Shown: positions 1 through 11,362, numbered from the stretch's first letter. The stretch is DNA of 64,000 bases from Toxorhynchites rutilus septentrionalis (GCF_029784135.1 NC_073744.1:69752593-69816592); one strand, 5' to 3'. Numbers and translations are program-made. The notes: generated by a model from the letters alone, not told the origin.

Positions 1-166
1 CAACCTCCTGTGTCTTTTTTACCTTGTTTAATGTGTTTAATGTTTAATGGTATACAACATAACGTATATCGCAATAACGATTTTACGCTATTCTCTCAAT
101 GAATCATTACATGCCTCATTTTTAATTTTTTAGAGTGACCTCCCTATATAGAAATCAAAAAGGTAG
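1..166 (+). repeat. Dispersed repeat, inverted partner at 19335-19500
   Basis: The stretch matches the reverse complement of 19335-19500. The shared landmarks, in the same order, are TTTAATGGTATA, AATAACGATTTT, AATGAATC and a final AGAGTGACC..CCTATATAGAAATC. The match is imperfect, so both are old copies. There is no coding frame. It may be a MITE or LTR end, but no terminal repeats or target duplication are visible because the left side runs off the window. Confidence 0.6.
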
Positions 167-2261
167 TCCTGTGTCGATAAACAGATGGTATAAAAAATTG
201 ACCAAATTACAAGATATCCTGCAGAAAAATTCGACATTGTCTACATTTCACTTGATTCGAACTGATGAACATCATCACTGTATTTCAGTAACGGCTTCCT
301 GTCACAAAATATGGCAGGCTCGAGCAAAAGCGTACTCATTTTGAATTGTTGTTCCTCCCTAATTGTATCTCAAAACCCGGCTGATTACATTTCTCACGCA
401 GCTCAGAAAGTATTCATCCCTCCGCTTTTATTTACCCCATTATCATCCCGTGGACCGCAAGAGGCGAGGGCGCAAAAACGGTTATTGCAATCCAGTAATC
501 CTATTCGCAAGCTAATTTTTCAATTTCAAAGAGCCGTGCTTTCACGAGGCGAAGATAATCTTTCTCTCCGTTTTATATGTTCCGACATTTGAATAAATAC
601 TTACGTTTTTTTTCTTACGCCTGTTTTGTTGTTGTTGTTGCATTCGTTTACCTTTCCATCGTGGAAGCCTTTGGAGGGTTTGATTTCCGAATAGCTCACG
701 TCAACCGAGTTCTAGATGGAGGTTCAACTCCTACAGATGAGCTGAATAAAACTTAATTAAATTTACTTAATTAAAAACGCAGAACGTCTTTCCCTTTGAA
801 CACGGCAACGGTGGACGGAGTGAAAGAAAAATGGCAGCGAGAATGAGCATAAGTTAGCAGAAAACGGATTGTACGCGGATTGGGCTTTGTGTTGCTACTA
901 ATAATGAAGATGAAAGTTATGAACCTTATTTATCACGCGGCTACCCATGGAAAGAGGGAGTGGAAAACAAATTGTGGATCACCCGGCTGCTGCCGTTTCC
1001 ACCCGTTGCGCGCTGGAAAGCAAGCTAAGATTGGTTTAGCAGTCACGTTCCATCGCGGGACTCACATTTCTTATCGCGGCCAATTCCAAAGAAAGTATCA
1101 ATCCGCTGTCTTACGATTTGGGTTTGCGGCCGTTGGGGTGCTAATTGCTTACCATCGGGAGGGGGCTTTCCGCGAATCCCTTTCGGTATTAATTCAATGT
1201 GTCTTCTTATTTATTTCACTCATTTATTCGAGCACAGCGTGTTCAGGTGAAATTATTTTAGATTACCTCAGAACAGTTGGTAGCATTTTTGGTAAGCTCC
1301 GCAGTATTCGAATTGATTCAGTAAATTTGCGCAAATTTTTTAGGTTCTCAACCACTCGTTAACCATAATTCATGGCTCTGGCATGCGCTAAACCAAGGGT
1401 CTAAATAATGTCACGTCTGAAATTCATTGCACGCTATAATTAGCGAAAATTATGCGCAATTTATTTTGGTGTAAGAAGCCACCTAGGAGCGCTATGTCCT
1501 GAAATGTGTTCTCATGATGTCGAACACACTTTAATTTTCGCCTTCCGCTCATGTGCACACCGAAGCGGTTCATAAAGTACCGGATTGTGAACATTTTTAA
1601 TTATCAAAAATAAGTAACAAACCCAACCGAGCGTGGCGTACAACCGTAGCTATGTATGTCAAAGAAGCCAAATGTTTGGACTCTTTCCGCAAACATTCTC
1701 CCACATGAGCTTTTTCCATCACTTTTTTGTTAATTAAACTTTTACAACTAAGTATCCGAAAGTTCAGTTTGTCTCGTTTGCTAAACCAAGCGTCTGCTTT
1801 CGAAAGCGATGTTGAGCGAATGCCAGCGTTTGCTGCAGAGTGGGGAAAAAAGAAGCGAACTCGTCCAGACCGGGTGAACCGACTTGAACCTCAGAAGCTG
1901 CGAAGTGCGCTGTGGCGGGCGAAGTCTAGGACTTCTGGCAAGGAACGAAAATTGCTCATAAACATACTTAATAGCGCATATACAAAGTGCTTTTCTCCCC
2001 GACTTCTCGAGTCCTCTCCCCATAAGAAAGGATTGCAGCGAAGTGAAGAAGCAAAAAAAAACACTCCAAACGATTCAGCCACATTCCCAACCAGCTCTTG
2101 AAAAAAAGGGGTAACTCATTCCACTCACTCACTATCCACTGTCAGGAGATCTCCGGGGAAAGTTCTTCTTCGAATAGCAGCAGCTCGGAATGTGTCGTTA
2201 ACAAGAGACAACACATAAAAAGAAATTCTATTCTAATTATACGAGATGAGGAAAAAAAAAT
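167..2261. other. No gene recognised; AT-rich spacer
   Basis: The open frames here, including 160 aa at 880-1362 and 124 aa at 1727-2101, begin at TTG rather than ATG and show no domain I recognise. A short GTT run lies near 623-640 and a duplicated CTTAATTAA near 753-772. I see nothing else. Confidence 0.6.
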
Positions 2262-2345
2262 TATAGTAGGTTGTGTCCAAGATACGACCGCATTGTTGAC
2301 GTAGAACTACGCTGTAATATTATAAAAGTCGTTTGTTTAAACCTT
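2262..2345 (+). repeat. Dispersed repeat fragment (family R3)
   Basis: It contains GGTTGTGTCC, ACGACCGCAT and TTGACGTAGAACTACG in order. The same order recurs at 44234-44330 and, in degenerate form, at 29360-29400. No coding capacity. The GACGTAG..CTACG head is shared with other repeat bodies in this window. Confidence 0.55.
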
Positions 2346-2861
2346 CGGATATTATTCTATAATGCTGTGAAGTTTTAGAAACAACTGCTTAATAGAACAA
2401 TCTCTGAAATGATTTTTTCATTGTGGAATCAGTTGACGATAATTGACTGATGATTCATTCTTGCCTTCACAGAACAATACACTAGCTGATCGTATGTCGC
2501 AATTTATTTCATGTCAATGCATTGAAAATTTACCTCAAACGTTTTTCCGGTGGTCTTTTTCGCAATTGACATAGACTCGGTTACAGTTGATTATATCAAT
2601 ATATCTTTGGCACCGCGAGAAAACCACAACAATGACAACACTTGCAAGTATGAAATATCATGCTACATGTTATTTAGTATTGCCTCAGTGAAATTGCACC
2701 TCCAGGCGTCGTTCGTAAAACGTAAACCAAGCGCCAAACAAGCGTTCGCCGTAGCATGCATACAGAGCCATACATTGGTGGCTTGAAACTACTAGGAATA
2801 TAAACACTTCTCATCATTTTGCGGTATTCTCAAAAGAAACACTTCTGTTTATATTACTGGC
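2346..2861. other. No gene recognised
   Basis: AT-rich sequence. The 78-aa frame at 2550-2786 has no recognisable motif and is treated as chance. Confidence 0.5.
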
Positions 2862-3164
2862 CTCGAAAAAAGTTGCATTACTTTCTCATACTCGAGATAA
2901 GCGCAGCTGTCACCCTTAGTGGAGGAAGTTTTGCTACTGGCAAGCGAAACCTAATCACATACAAAATTCCAGAACGACATTTACTTTCTTGGTGATTAAA
3001 CAAGCGAAAAAGAGTTTATCTTTTTTTAAATATCAACAACCTCGAAAACAGTAGCATTGCTTCATTATGATCAAGACTAGTGCAAATGCAATCCTAGTTG
3101 TAGGCAGTTTTGCGACTGGCACGCGGACCCAAATAACTTGTAACATTCCAGTAAGACATTCAAG
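2862..3164 (+). repeat. Imperfect tandem duplication, period about 178 bp
   Basis: CCTCGAAAA with a following GCATT occurs at 2862 and again near 3040. Downstream pairs (AGTTTTGCTACTGGCA and AGTTTTGCGACTGGCA, then ATTCCAG..CGACATT and ATTCCAGTAAGACATT) keep the same spacing. The two halves are strongly diverged. Confidence 0.5.
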
Positions 3165-3260
3165 ATGCTTGGTGCAATCTTAACGCCTGCTTCGCCATAA
3201 CGTCAGCTTAATACATTCATGCAATGTCAAAAACACCATCGAAGCCTTATGATGACGGAA
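3165..3260 (+). repeat. SINE body fragment
   Basis: GGTGCAATCTTAACGCCTGC followed by CCATAACGTCAGC and ACATTCATGCAATG matches the reverse complement of the SINE body at 40930-40985. The tRNA-like head is absent. Confidence 0.5.
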
Positions 3261-3272
3261 AACAAACGATGT

Positions 3273-4121
3273 TCACTGCTCGGAAAAAGACTGAATTATG
3301 CCACACAGCTTGTACTCTGCTGTAACACCTATCGATGCGAATTCGTTGATGAGTTTGTCAAGAGCAACCGCCTTCACCACCAGCGGGGGGAGCTTGTTGC
3401 TGCCTGTGTAACGGTGTTTACATTTTCGATCGACGCGCCGAAGTCGCCTACTTCGCTGTTGTTCGATGCGAAGGCTCGGTTCAGTGCGAGCGCTTTTCAC
3501 TGCACCAACATCACTTGCATCATCTGATGACGCTTGCCTCGAAATATTATTGCCCCTGGTAATGCGTTCGTTTTTTTAGGGGGGGTCTCCGTAGCCACAT
3601 TGGTTGCGCGTTCGCTTAGTAAGCGATCGATCGTGAGTTCAAAACTCAGGGCCCTCATTGACCATTCTTGTGTTATTACAGGATAACTACGTCCACGCAA
3701 CGATTATCAGCGATGGAGATCGATCCACGGTCGAAATTAAGATCGATTCATCCATACAACTGCTCTGCTCTGCAAGACACATCGGGCTGCTGTTCTATAA
3801 ATAACTCAACAATGATCAATCAACTGTCTCCGCTGTCTGGTGGTCTAACTGGATAATGGAAGAACAGAAAGAATTCTCTTACGCCTAAATGGCTACTATG
3901 TAAATGTGTACCAAATGTAATGGTATAGAAGGAATACTGGCGAATGGCAACTGTGTAATGTGCTAATTATAGATATATGATAACCATGTGACATGTACAC
4001 GATTAAAATTCGGCTCTGTTACAGCTAAAATGCTAATGAGCCTTAAATAGATAAATGGGTTAAAAAAAATGCGTTCGTTTTTTGCAGGGCTCGAGCCAGC
4101 CTTCCTCTTCTTTTTGCTCAT
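3273..4121 (-). pseudogene. LINE ORF1 (gag-like) N-terminal fragment, interrupted
   Basis: The frame starts at ATG 4121, runs to about 4069, is interrupted by the SINE at 3578-4067, and continues in the same frame from 3576 to a TGA at 3273. This holds when the SINE and one target-duplication copy are ignored. The start is basic (MSKKKRKAGSSPAKNER). The end reads LPPLVVKAVALDKL, then EFASIGVTAEYKL, which resembles the region just before the RNA-binding part of Jockey/CR1-clade ORF1 proteins. In those families ORF1 binds element RNA in ribonucleoprotein particles. The rest of ORF1, including the zinc knuckles, is missing after the stop. The fragment is non-functional. Resemblance is from memory of the family, not a search. 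Confidence 0.5.
3578..4067 (+). mobile_element. tRNA-derived SINE with 16-bp target duplication
   Basis: The insertion is flanked by AATGCGTTCGTTTTTT at 3561-3576 and 4068-4083, a clear target-site duplication. The head has a pol III box A-like GTAGCCACATTGG at 3591-3603 and a box B-like GAGTTCAAAAC at 3635-3645, so it is tRNA-derived. The tail runs through a LINE-like 3' segment (GGCTCTGTTACAGC, AATGAGCC) into a short A-tract at 4062-4069. A related headless copy lies at 52352-52700 and a tail-only copy at 53622-53692. It interrupts the LINE ORF1 frame, so it is the younger insertion. Confidence 0.8.
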
Positions 4122-4325
4122 TACAGACTGTCCGACTGTGCGAAGCGTCCAATTTATGACGCGGAAAAAACACACGATACGAATAACGCGAAAAACGAAC
4201 TGGAAAAACCACACGACGATATCCAAGTTGAATTACCACTGGTGGGGTCCAATCTTAGATCGAAGCGCAGCAAAAGCAAAGTGAACTGGATTGCTCAACA
4301 GTCCGATGCCGAATGAAAGTTTGCC

Positions 4326-4722
4326 TCAGCGAGATCCACTGTTTATACTCTAGGCAAGTATTCCTCTTCATTCATTCCGTCTTCTTTTCCTTTATTCACG
4401 GTGACTTTATATCCTACGATTTCCCCTCGATAAGTTGCTCGTTATTGACAGGTCTGTTCGGGAAAGCACACAAATGGACTGAACAAATGCATGGGAAAAT
4501 AGAAACGCTTAAAGTTTTTATGAAATTTAACCTTTTACAAATAAAGGGATTCTAATGTATAGCATATTAAACAAATCTTAGGGAATTTCCGATTCGTTTA
4601 GTATGTAAATCGCTAAAATCCGTTCGCGCCAAAAATAGTTATTAACGTTAACTTTATTTCATAAAAACGTGACCTGTTTTCTGATTTGGCACCCTTAATG
4701 AAAGACGTAGTTCTACGTCAAA
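4326..4722 (-). repeat. Dispersed repeat R1, long copy
   Basis: Read on the minus strand, it starts with the near-palindrome GACGTAGAACTACGTC at the 4722 end, passes AAACAGGTCACG and GTTAACGTTAATAAC, and ends in a TATA-containing module at 4326-4360. Other copies are at 24783-25080 and 39602-40015 (plus), 53320-53614 (minus), and a fragment at 13986-14125. No coding frame of note. Confidence 0.75.
4342..4347 (-). promoter_or_regulatory. Possible TATA box in R1 repeat
   Basis: On the minus strand AGTATAAACAGTGG lies about 31 bp upstream of TTTCATTC, where the LINE leader starts. The same module is at 39984-39989. The spacing fits a pol II core promoter. Activity is inferred only. Confidence 0.35.
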
Positions 4723-5215
4723 ACGAACGGAAACAAAATGGGACCAAATGAAAACTAATCGGCGCAGGAATATATTTTCCCTGCTAGGAATTTGCCTGCA
4801 TGACTTCAATGGGTGCGAAGATGAAAATAAGCCCGGAAATGAGCTGACTAGCAGTAAACAGGGTGAGGGTGAAATTCATAATGAGATGTCTGCCAAAGTT
4901 GAGCTGCGGAAAACATAATTGGAGCAGGGCTGAGCAGGCTGGAATGAAAGCAGAGCTCGAGATGGAAACTCTTCGTAGGATAACATGAATTTGAATTCAT
5001 TACGACAACAAATCGACTGGTATCTTCGTTTGCTTCAAACCTCCTCTTGAGCATAGAAGTTTTTGATGTGTTGGTTGTATCTAACTCGGGTCAGTGTAAA
5101 AGTGGCTACAATTTGTCAAAGGGATTTAAAAATCTAATTCTATATACCTGACGAGCGCTGCAAATGCAAAAGGATTTTTTGGATAAATTTTATACTCAGG
5201 TAAATGTCTTTCACA
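4723..5215. other. No gene recognised
   Basis: AT-rich spacer. The 68-aa frame on the minus strand (4848-5054) has no recognisable domain. Confidence 0.5.
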
Positions 5216-5395
5216 TAGGAGGTCTGTTCAAAAAGTATCGTGACTCTTGAACTTCGCGTGTAACGTAAATTTGATTTTCGTTTTTTTGGGACGTGGGAAC
5301 AAAAGCTCAACCACCCTAATGGAAGCTGCCAAAACACGTTCAATCAAAGCAACTGTCAAAAATTAACTGAATATTGAAAATGGCCGAACTTGTCA
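5216..5395 (+). mobile_element. Possible mariner-type end fragment
   Basis: GGTCTGTTCAAAAAGTATCG at 5221-5240 looks like a mariner-type inverted repeat, and a short frame opens at an ATG near 5380. I could not find a matching right end, so this is weak. Confidence 0.25.
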
Positions 5396-5730
5396 GAATA
5401 AGTGAGAGACATGAGTACCATTATATTTTAATGAACCATTGTTTGAAACGCACATAGTGTAGAATTTGAAGTGTTCTGATACTACGCAAAGACGAATATA
5501 GAATGTTGGTAGGCTGACCGAATAGTTCAAGAATAAAAACGGGACACGTAGGCCCAAGAAAATGGAAAAGGCATATTTTTTTTAAGAATATCATTGAGTG
5601 AATAAAACTGATAATAAAACCAATCGATCAAACATTCTTAGATGTACCTGGTTTGTTCTCTACACCGAAGAAATGTTCAGATTCTGAAGAGACTTTGCGA
5701 AAGAGATTATGACTTTTGGAAATTTATATA

Positions 5731-6040
5731 TTGGGTTGGTGAAAAAGAAATGTCGTATATTGTCAACATATGGCAACACTTAAACATATCTTGTGTTGTA
5801 CTTATCGCATCGGGTCATACTGTACGGCTATTTAAAGACGACAATCTGTGCTACAAGTGTCTTTTTGACAGTGTTGTGATTGTCCTTTTCAGTCTCAAGT
5901 TATAGCGCGTCAAAGATGAAGTCCACCAAGACTTATAAGGGGGTTTATAAGGGGGGGATAATGAAGTTGTCTTCTAAATGGCAACAAGTTTGCGAACAAA
6001 ACGGCGCATATTTGACTTAAATTGGATTATTTTAAGAATG
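5731..6040 (+). mobile_element. Internally deleted mariner element
   Basis: The left end TTGGGTTGGTGAAAAAGAAA (5731-5750) is typical of mariner terminal repeats and is preceded by TA. Near 5913 an ATG opens but stops within about ten codons. The sequence then jumps to the last codons of a mariner transposase (MKLSSKWQQVCEQNGAYLT, stop at 6018-6020). That ending closely resembles the end of the intact mariner at 22770-22838. Nearly the whole transposase, including the DDD triad, is gone. The right terminal repeat is lost at the junction with the Helitron. Confidence 0.65.
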
Positions 6041-6314
6041 TTAAATAAAGCGTCGAATTTCGTCTGGAGGTTTTAGGGTGCAATAAATGTTTCTATGGTG
6101 GTTAGATACTCCTCCCTCTCTCTTAGGGGGTGCTGCCATACAAATGAAACACAAATGTCTACATTATTCGATGGTTAATCAAGCAAATGAAACCAAATTA
6201 GGCATCTGGAGGTTTTAGAGAGCAATAAATATTTCTATGGCGGTAAGACACTCCTCCCCCCTCTCTAAGGGGGAGGGGGGCTGCCATACAAACGAAACAC
6301 AAAATTCCGTATTA

Positions 6315-6362
6315 AAGGGTGTGTCACATAAAATTGCATCACGGAAAAAACGCTGTAGAAAA
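6315..6362 (+). repeat. Solo ITmD37E terminal repeat
   Basis: AAGGGTGTGTCACATAAAAT followed by TGCATCACGG and AACGCTGTAGAAA is nearly identical to the ends of the elements at 19746 and 47159. It is preceded by the TA target. The rest of the element is absent. It sits inside a Helitron tandem unit. Confidence 0.75.
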
Positions 6363-6564
6363 CGAGGTTGTCTGCTACACAAATGAAACACAAATTTCTG
6401 CATTACTCGAGAATCCATCAAGCAAACGAAACCAAATTATGTATATGGAGGTTTTAGGGCGCAATAAATGTTTTCATGGTGGTTAGACACTCCACCCCCT
6501 CTCTAAGGGGGAGCTGCCATACAAATGAAAGACAAATTTGGCATGTCAAGATTTTAGGAGGCAC

Positions 6565-6764
<200 letters not shown>

Positions 6765-7293
6765 GGGAGGGGTCTGTCTTTATTATATCATATTTTCTGT
6801 ATCAAACATTTATTCCATGAAACGGAGAAACATGTTATTTACGAGTGGTTGAAAAATTTTGAACGAGAATTGTGTAATTGTGTGTGAAAATAATCTGATA
6901 TAATGATGAGTTTAGGTAGAAGTATTAAGAATTTTTTAGTAAAAGGTAAATTCAACGGGGTCGATTAGAAGATCAACCAATGAACAGTTCTGCGATTGGA
7001 CTCATGAACTTGCGCTTAGTAAGAAAACGTGAATGTTTGAAGGTATTGATAACAAAAACACAAATTTTGGGCGGGACGATGTTTGTCGGGTATCGCATTC
7101 CAGATCAAAGTCGCATTTGACTAGTATAATAGCGTTCATCGTTTAAACCATTACAGTTTTTTTCAGTAGAGGTACCAAATCAGAAAACATGTCAAGTTTT
7201 TCATGAAATATGTTGAAATATGTTTTTATGTTGCGAAACAATCGAATTGGAAATTCTCTAAGAATTGTTTGATATGTAATACAGGTTGTCTCC

Positions 7294-7440
7294 CATTTAC
7301 CCGAAACACGTTCACCCGAAACACATTCATCCGAAACACATTTACCCGAATGCGACTAATATCCGAGTGCGACATTTACCCGAATGCAACATTAACCCGA
7401 ATAAAACTAATATCTGAATGCAACATTTACCCGGATAAAG
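7294..7440 (+). repeat. Degenerate minisatellite around TTACCCGAA
   Basis: Repeats of roughly 16-18 bp built on ACATTTACCCGAA with ending variants ACAC, TGCG and TGCA. At least eight copies lie between 7294 and 7440, some drifting to ATCCGAG, AATATC or ACCCGGA. No gene. Confidence 0.7.
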
Positions 7441-7848
7441 AAGGAAAAATTCAGACAACTCAGATTATGAATTTTGTCCTGTTGATAAATAAGATCAAAT
7501 CAAAATAACATGAGAGAGCAACAACAATACGAAGTAGAATGAAAAAATTGTAATGAGGACATTTTAAAATTATGCTGAAGGTTTCGCAGTGTCGTTTTTA
7601 GAAATTTTTGTAGGCACGATAAACATGCCCTTTTCATTCCTTCCTGTATTGCTCTTTAAGGATAAGAGATCATTTAGAAATGAGCACGGTAATTTTAACA
7701 TAAAAAAAAAATGAAGCTACGTGTATTCCTTGAAAATGCGAAAAGAATTGTTAAGAAAAAAAGGTACTTACGTATTAATGCCACCGCAGCGCAAGGTTTA
7801 TTATAAATTTGTTTATTCGTAATGAAATTTATTCTGAGGTCAATTTAA
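7441..7848. other. No gene recognised
   Basis: AT-rich. The frame at 7203-7508 translates the minisatellite and is not a gene. Confidence 0.5.
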
Positions 7849-8025
7849 TGAGGGCGAAGTCCTCCTCTAGCGAGGATAAGGAACTGAGTGGGCCGCCGAC
7901 CCGCCGTCGGAAGCGGCGGCCTCTCGCAAGCAAACCTGCGTTCCTCCGATTGCCAAGTTTTAAACAAAGGGGATGATCCTTTAGTTAGGTCCAACGCCAA
8001 CGAGCGTCGGACGGCTTGTGTTTGC
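7849..8025 (+). other. GC-rich segment with strong hairpin
   Basis: Within AT-rich surroundings, 7889-7921 has GGCCGCCGAC opposite GTCGG..GCGGCGGCC, which can form a long GC stem with an inner CGAC/GTCG stem. A second inverted pair (CCAACG, CGTCGG) lies near 7990-8010. It may be part of an LTR or structured leader of an unrecognised element. No coding call. Confidence 0.4.
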
Positions 8026-8114
8026 CTGGTGCATAACGTTTGTCCGGTTATTTTTTGCTTTTACTAAATTCGACAAAAAATGGGAGGAACAGAGCGCGTC
8101 GTCGGAAATTTTAA

Positions 8115-8864
8115 GGGAGTATTCTAGTCTAGAAATTTGGAAAAAACAAATCATTTTTTTTCTTTCATATTTCTGTAGTTTCGGCATTCAAGAATATACC
8201 CTAGAATGGACTTATCGAAAATCACATTATTTACCGAGCTAGAGCCATTTTAGTGATGCTGTATCTAACCTGGTACGGCCATAACAATGAACTTCAAACG
8301 CATTTTTCTCGAAACTAGTTTTTTTCAAACTGTCGTACACGATATCTCAAGTTCTACTGAGCCGACCCATGTCGTATTTATATGGATATAATTTGCAGGC
8401 ATCTCTCTATCGCATGAACCTCTAAAAAATAATACTTTTAACATTATACTTTTAAAATTTTACTATTTTTAAAAATCGGAAAACGTAAAAAAACGTTTTA
8501 AACCACATTTTGTTTTTCAAACGGCCGCCATTTAGTCCGAAAAGATGTTTTTGACTAGTCCGAGGTTCATGCGATAGCGGCATCTTTACTGATTCAGAAT
8601 CTATTTGATTTTTTATTTTATTTTAGATAACCAGAAGGGCTGGAATCATGTACGCCATGGCACAACTTTTTTTTAACCCTCTCACTTCATCAACTCTTAG
8701 CTGTACCAGTTATAAATATTTTTTTCTTCGACCAATTTTTGTTTTATTGTTAAAAGATAGATGAACAAATAATGATATAATGGATGATTGAAATATTCTT
8801 TGTTTTATTTTTACGAAATTCGAAAAAACATCCGAAATTCGTATCTCTACACTAGAATACCCCC
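8115..8864. mobile_element. 750-bp MITE-like element with TTAA flanks
   Basis: TTAA at 8111-8114 and 8865-8868 flanks inverted ends: GGGAGTATTCTAGT on the left, and ACTAGAATACCCCC on the right. The ends read inward as matching repeats with one mismatch. The interior has no transposase. The TTAA target fits piggyBac-type mobilisation or a TTAA-specific MITE, but the terminal bases alone do not decide. Confidence 0.65.
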
Positions 8865-8868
8865 TTAA

Positions 8869-10010
8869 GTGATTTTTGACATGCTGTAGCTTCGTGAAAA
8901 ATCAAAGCATATCAATGGGATGTACATCATTCTGAAGCTACAACTTTCAGGCATTAGAATATTTTACGTGCGTATTTTTGTCTTGGTGGGTGTAGGTGTA
9001 GTGGGCAACAATATCGGGAAGAAATGAAAAATAGATTTTTCTCTGTTTTTTTAAGAGATTTTCTGGAAAAACACAATTTTGTTGCTAACCAACTTAACAA
9101 TAAATCCAATTAATCTTATCAACCAGCTTTCATTTGGTTTCTAGAACGTTCCTTTAGGACCTTTCCATACAAAGATATTTCTGGTTGAATGAAAAATTAC
9201 CCCTTAGTTCTTAATGATGAATAATTCAATAAACAACCATCGCACCGCAAATCTAAAACCGCAGTTTTGAAAACTCCAATGAATTCTGCAATGGATAATG
9301 TGACAAAAAAAATATTTTTTTTGCATCGATTTCAAAAAAGGGCCAAAACAGGATTTTTACAGTGCTTTACAAAATCCACTGTATTTCTGCAAATGTTCTA
9401 ATGTTTTCAGGCAAATTTTTAGCTCCCGAAAGTTACGAATCGTTCATTCTGAGGGTTGCGTAGGATTTTGTACTTCTGGTACGATTCGCAGCATTTACCA
9501 GCATAATTATTTATGTGGAACGCTAAAGGAAAGAAAAACATTCCCTCTTGATAATCCAAAATCCTATTTTAGGATGAACCGCTGCCTATGGCCAGAAATG
9601 TAACATGGAGCCATTATCGGGTCAGATCTGTGATAATAAGTGAGCCATAAAATAGTGCAATGAAAATAAAAATATCAGACAGCTGTGACATAAGATAATA
9701 ATCGAACGGTGGTCACACTCTTCGCTACCTGATGGATACTCTATGTAATTCAAAATGTCAGCACATTGCTTGGCGACTACGGAAGGAAGCGGTAAAAGGG
9801 CATCGGCGGGTAGTGTTGGAGATCAACGGGCAACCAATACGAGCTGGTCCGATTGTTACTACTGTTCTGCGGAACGGATTCCGGACGATGGTTTTCTACG
9901 GGGAAAAAACTGTGTTATTTTATGATTGTCGTTGACATTCCACTAGGTAGGGTAGAATCGCAAATGATGATATGTTCCAATTTACATTCACCAATGTTCG
10001 CTGGTTTTTA
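8869..10010. other. No gene recognised
   Basis: AT-rich spacer with several long T or A runs. A 67-aa ATG frame at 9732-9935 looks protein-like in composition, but I recognise no family and leave it uncalled. Confidence 0.45.
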
Positions 10011-10207
10011 TCACATTTTTTACAATTCAGCAATGGGGTTCATTTCTGGCTAAATTGTCCAGAAGTAAACCCACATGTGCTTCAAGAAACACCATTGCAT
10101 TCACAAAAAAAACTGTTTGGTGTGGTTTTCATACCGGAGGAGTGATTGGGGCTTAGTTTTTCGTCGATGAGAACGTTCTTCATGTTACTGTCAATGGAGA
10201 GCGACTT

Positions 10208-11362
10208 TTTTTTTTTATTTAAATCGTTTATTTTTACAGGCTCAGTTACATAGGTTTAAAGGAGCCGAACTCCTTACTGTATTGTTACTAGTATATATAC
10301 ATTTTTCCTTAATTCTAATGTTAATAATACAGGAAACCGATTACTCGCGGTCAACTCGAGTTTAGAAGGGTGACATATTTTCTTCAGGAAAAGGAGGGGA
10401 TATGAGGATATGTTGACATTGATCACACTCACACTCTCAATCACACTCATCACACTCAATTCTTAAACCTATCTTATATCTAATATGTATTTACATTTCA
10501 TCTTATTCTTAAGAAGGGATCCGATCTCTCACAAAGGAAAAGGAAAAGGAAAAACTAAGGGTATAAGGACAATCACACACGAAGATCGATAGCTTTAAGG
10601 AATACATATATTTGGGACATGTAATCAAGGTCTAACCGAGCCAACACATCTCTCACCGGCACATTGGGCTGCCTTCCTCGAGCCCGAAGGGAGTTTTCTA
10701 AATTCGATCTGGCGACAAAATATAGCTCGCACGACCAAACAACGTGCTCGATGTCGTGGTAACCTTGGCCACAAACACAAAGATTGTTGTCGGCAAGATT
10801 AATACGAAAGAGTAGCGCATCTAACGAACAGTGATTGGACATGAGTCGGGAGAAGGTGCGAATAAAGTCCCGGCTCAAGTCCAGACTTTTGAACCATGGT
10901 TTGAGGCTAACCTTAGGGATAATCGAGTGGAGCCACCGGCCCAATTCATCTTCGTTCCATTTGCGTTGCCAGTTAACTATGGTATTTTTGCGGACTAAAG
11001 AATAAAATTCATTGAAGGCGATTTGACGCTGATAAATATCGCCTTCAATTGCACCTACCTTTGCTAATGAGTCAGCCCTCTCATTACCCAGAATTGAGCA
11101 ATGTGAAGGGACCCAGACAAAGGTAATGACATAACAGCGTCTGGATAAAGCACTCAAAATTTCTCGTATTCTCTCAAGGAAGTACGGCGAGTGCTTTTCC
11201 GGCCTCACTGAACGGATAGCTTCGACAGAGCTAAGACTATCCGTTACAATGTAATAGTGTTCAACAGGTCGTGAGGCGACGCTGTCCAGCGCCCAGTGTA
11301 TCGCTGCCAATTCAGCAATATACACTGAGCAAGGATTCTGAAGACTGTGTGAGGTGCTAAAA
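10208..11362 (-). mobile_element. 5'-truncated LINE (I/LOA-like) insertion
   Basis: The 1155-bp insertion is bounded by the direct repeat GGAGAGCGACTT at 10196-10207 and 11363-11374. On the minus strand it ends in an A-rich tail (T-run at 10206-10216), as expected for target-primed reverse transcription with 5' truncation. Its coding part holds only the RNase H and C-terminal region. The target is the dead DD41D transposon. Confidence 0.85.
10573..11362 (-). pseudogene. LINE ORF2 C-terminal fragment: RNase H plus zinc-knuckle-like tail
   Basis: The frame is open from the insertion boundary at 11362 to a stop at 10573. It encodes an RNase H domain: AELAAIHWALD, then VTDSLSSVEAI, then VWVPSHCSILGNERADSLAK, carrying the acidic residues and histidine expected of the fold. 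A C-terminal region with CVCGQGYHDIEHVVWSC follows, typical of I-, R1- and LOA-group LINEs. In those elements RNase H degrades RNA in the RNA-DNA hybrid during reverse transcription. The endonuclease and reverse transcriptase are absent because of 5' truncation. The apparent ATG at 11418 lies outside the element in antisense DD41D sequence. The frame has no stop, so the insertion may be fairly recent. LOA versus I clade is not resolved. Confidence 0.8.

Larger units (their letters stand above)
3273..4325 (-). mobile_element. 5' part of a Jockey-type LINE, split by a SINE
   Basis: The minus strand carries a 5' untranslated stretch (4325 to 4122), an ATG at 4121, and an ORF1-like frame that resumes beyond the inserted SINE and stops at 3273. 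No reverse transcriptase follows, so this is only the 5' end of the element or a 3'-deleted copy. The leader starts close to a TCATTC motif, as expected for internal-promoter LINEs. A TATA motif sits about 31 bp upstream in the adjoining repeat. The clade call rests on ORF1 resemblance only. Confidence 0.5.

Noticed and set aside
880..1362. 160-aa open frame
   Set aside because: It starts at TTG, has no ATG start that makes sense and no recognisable domain.
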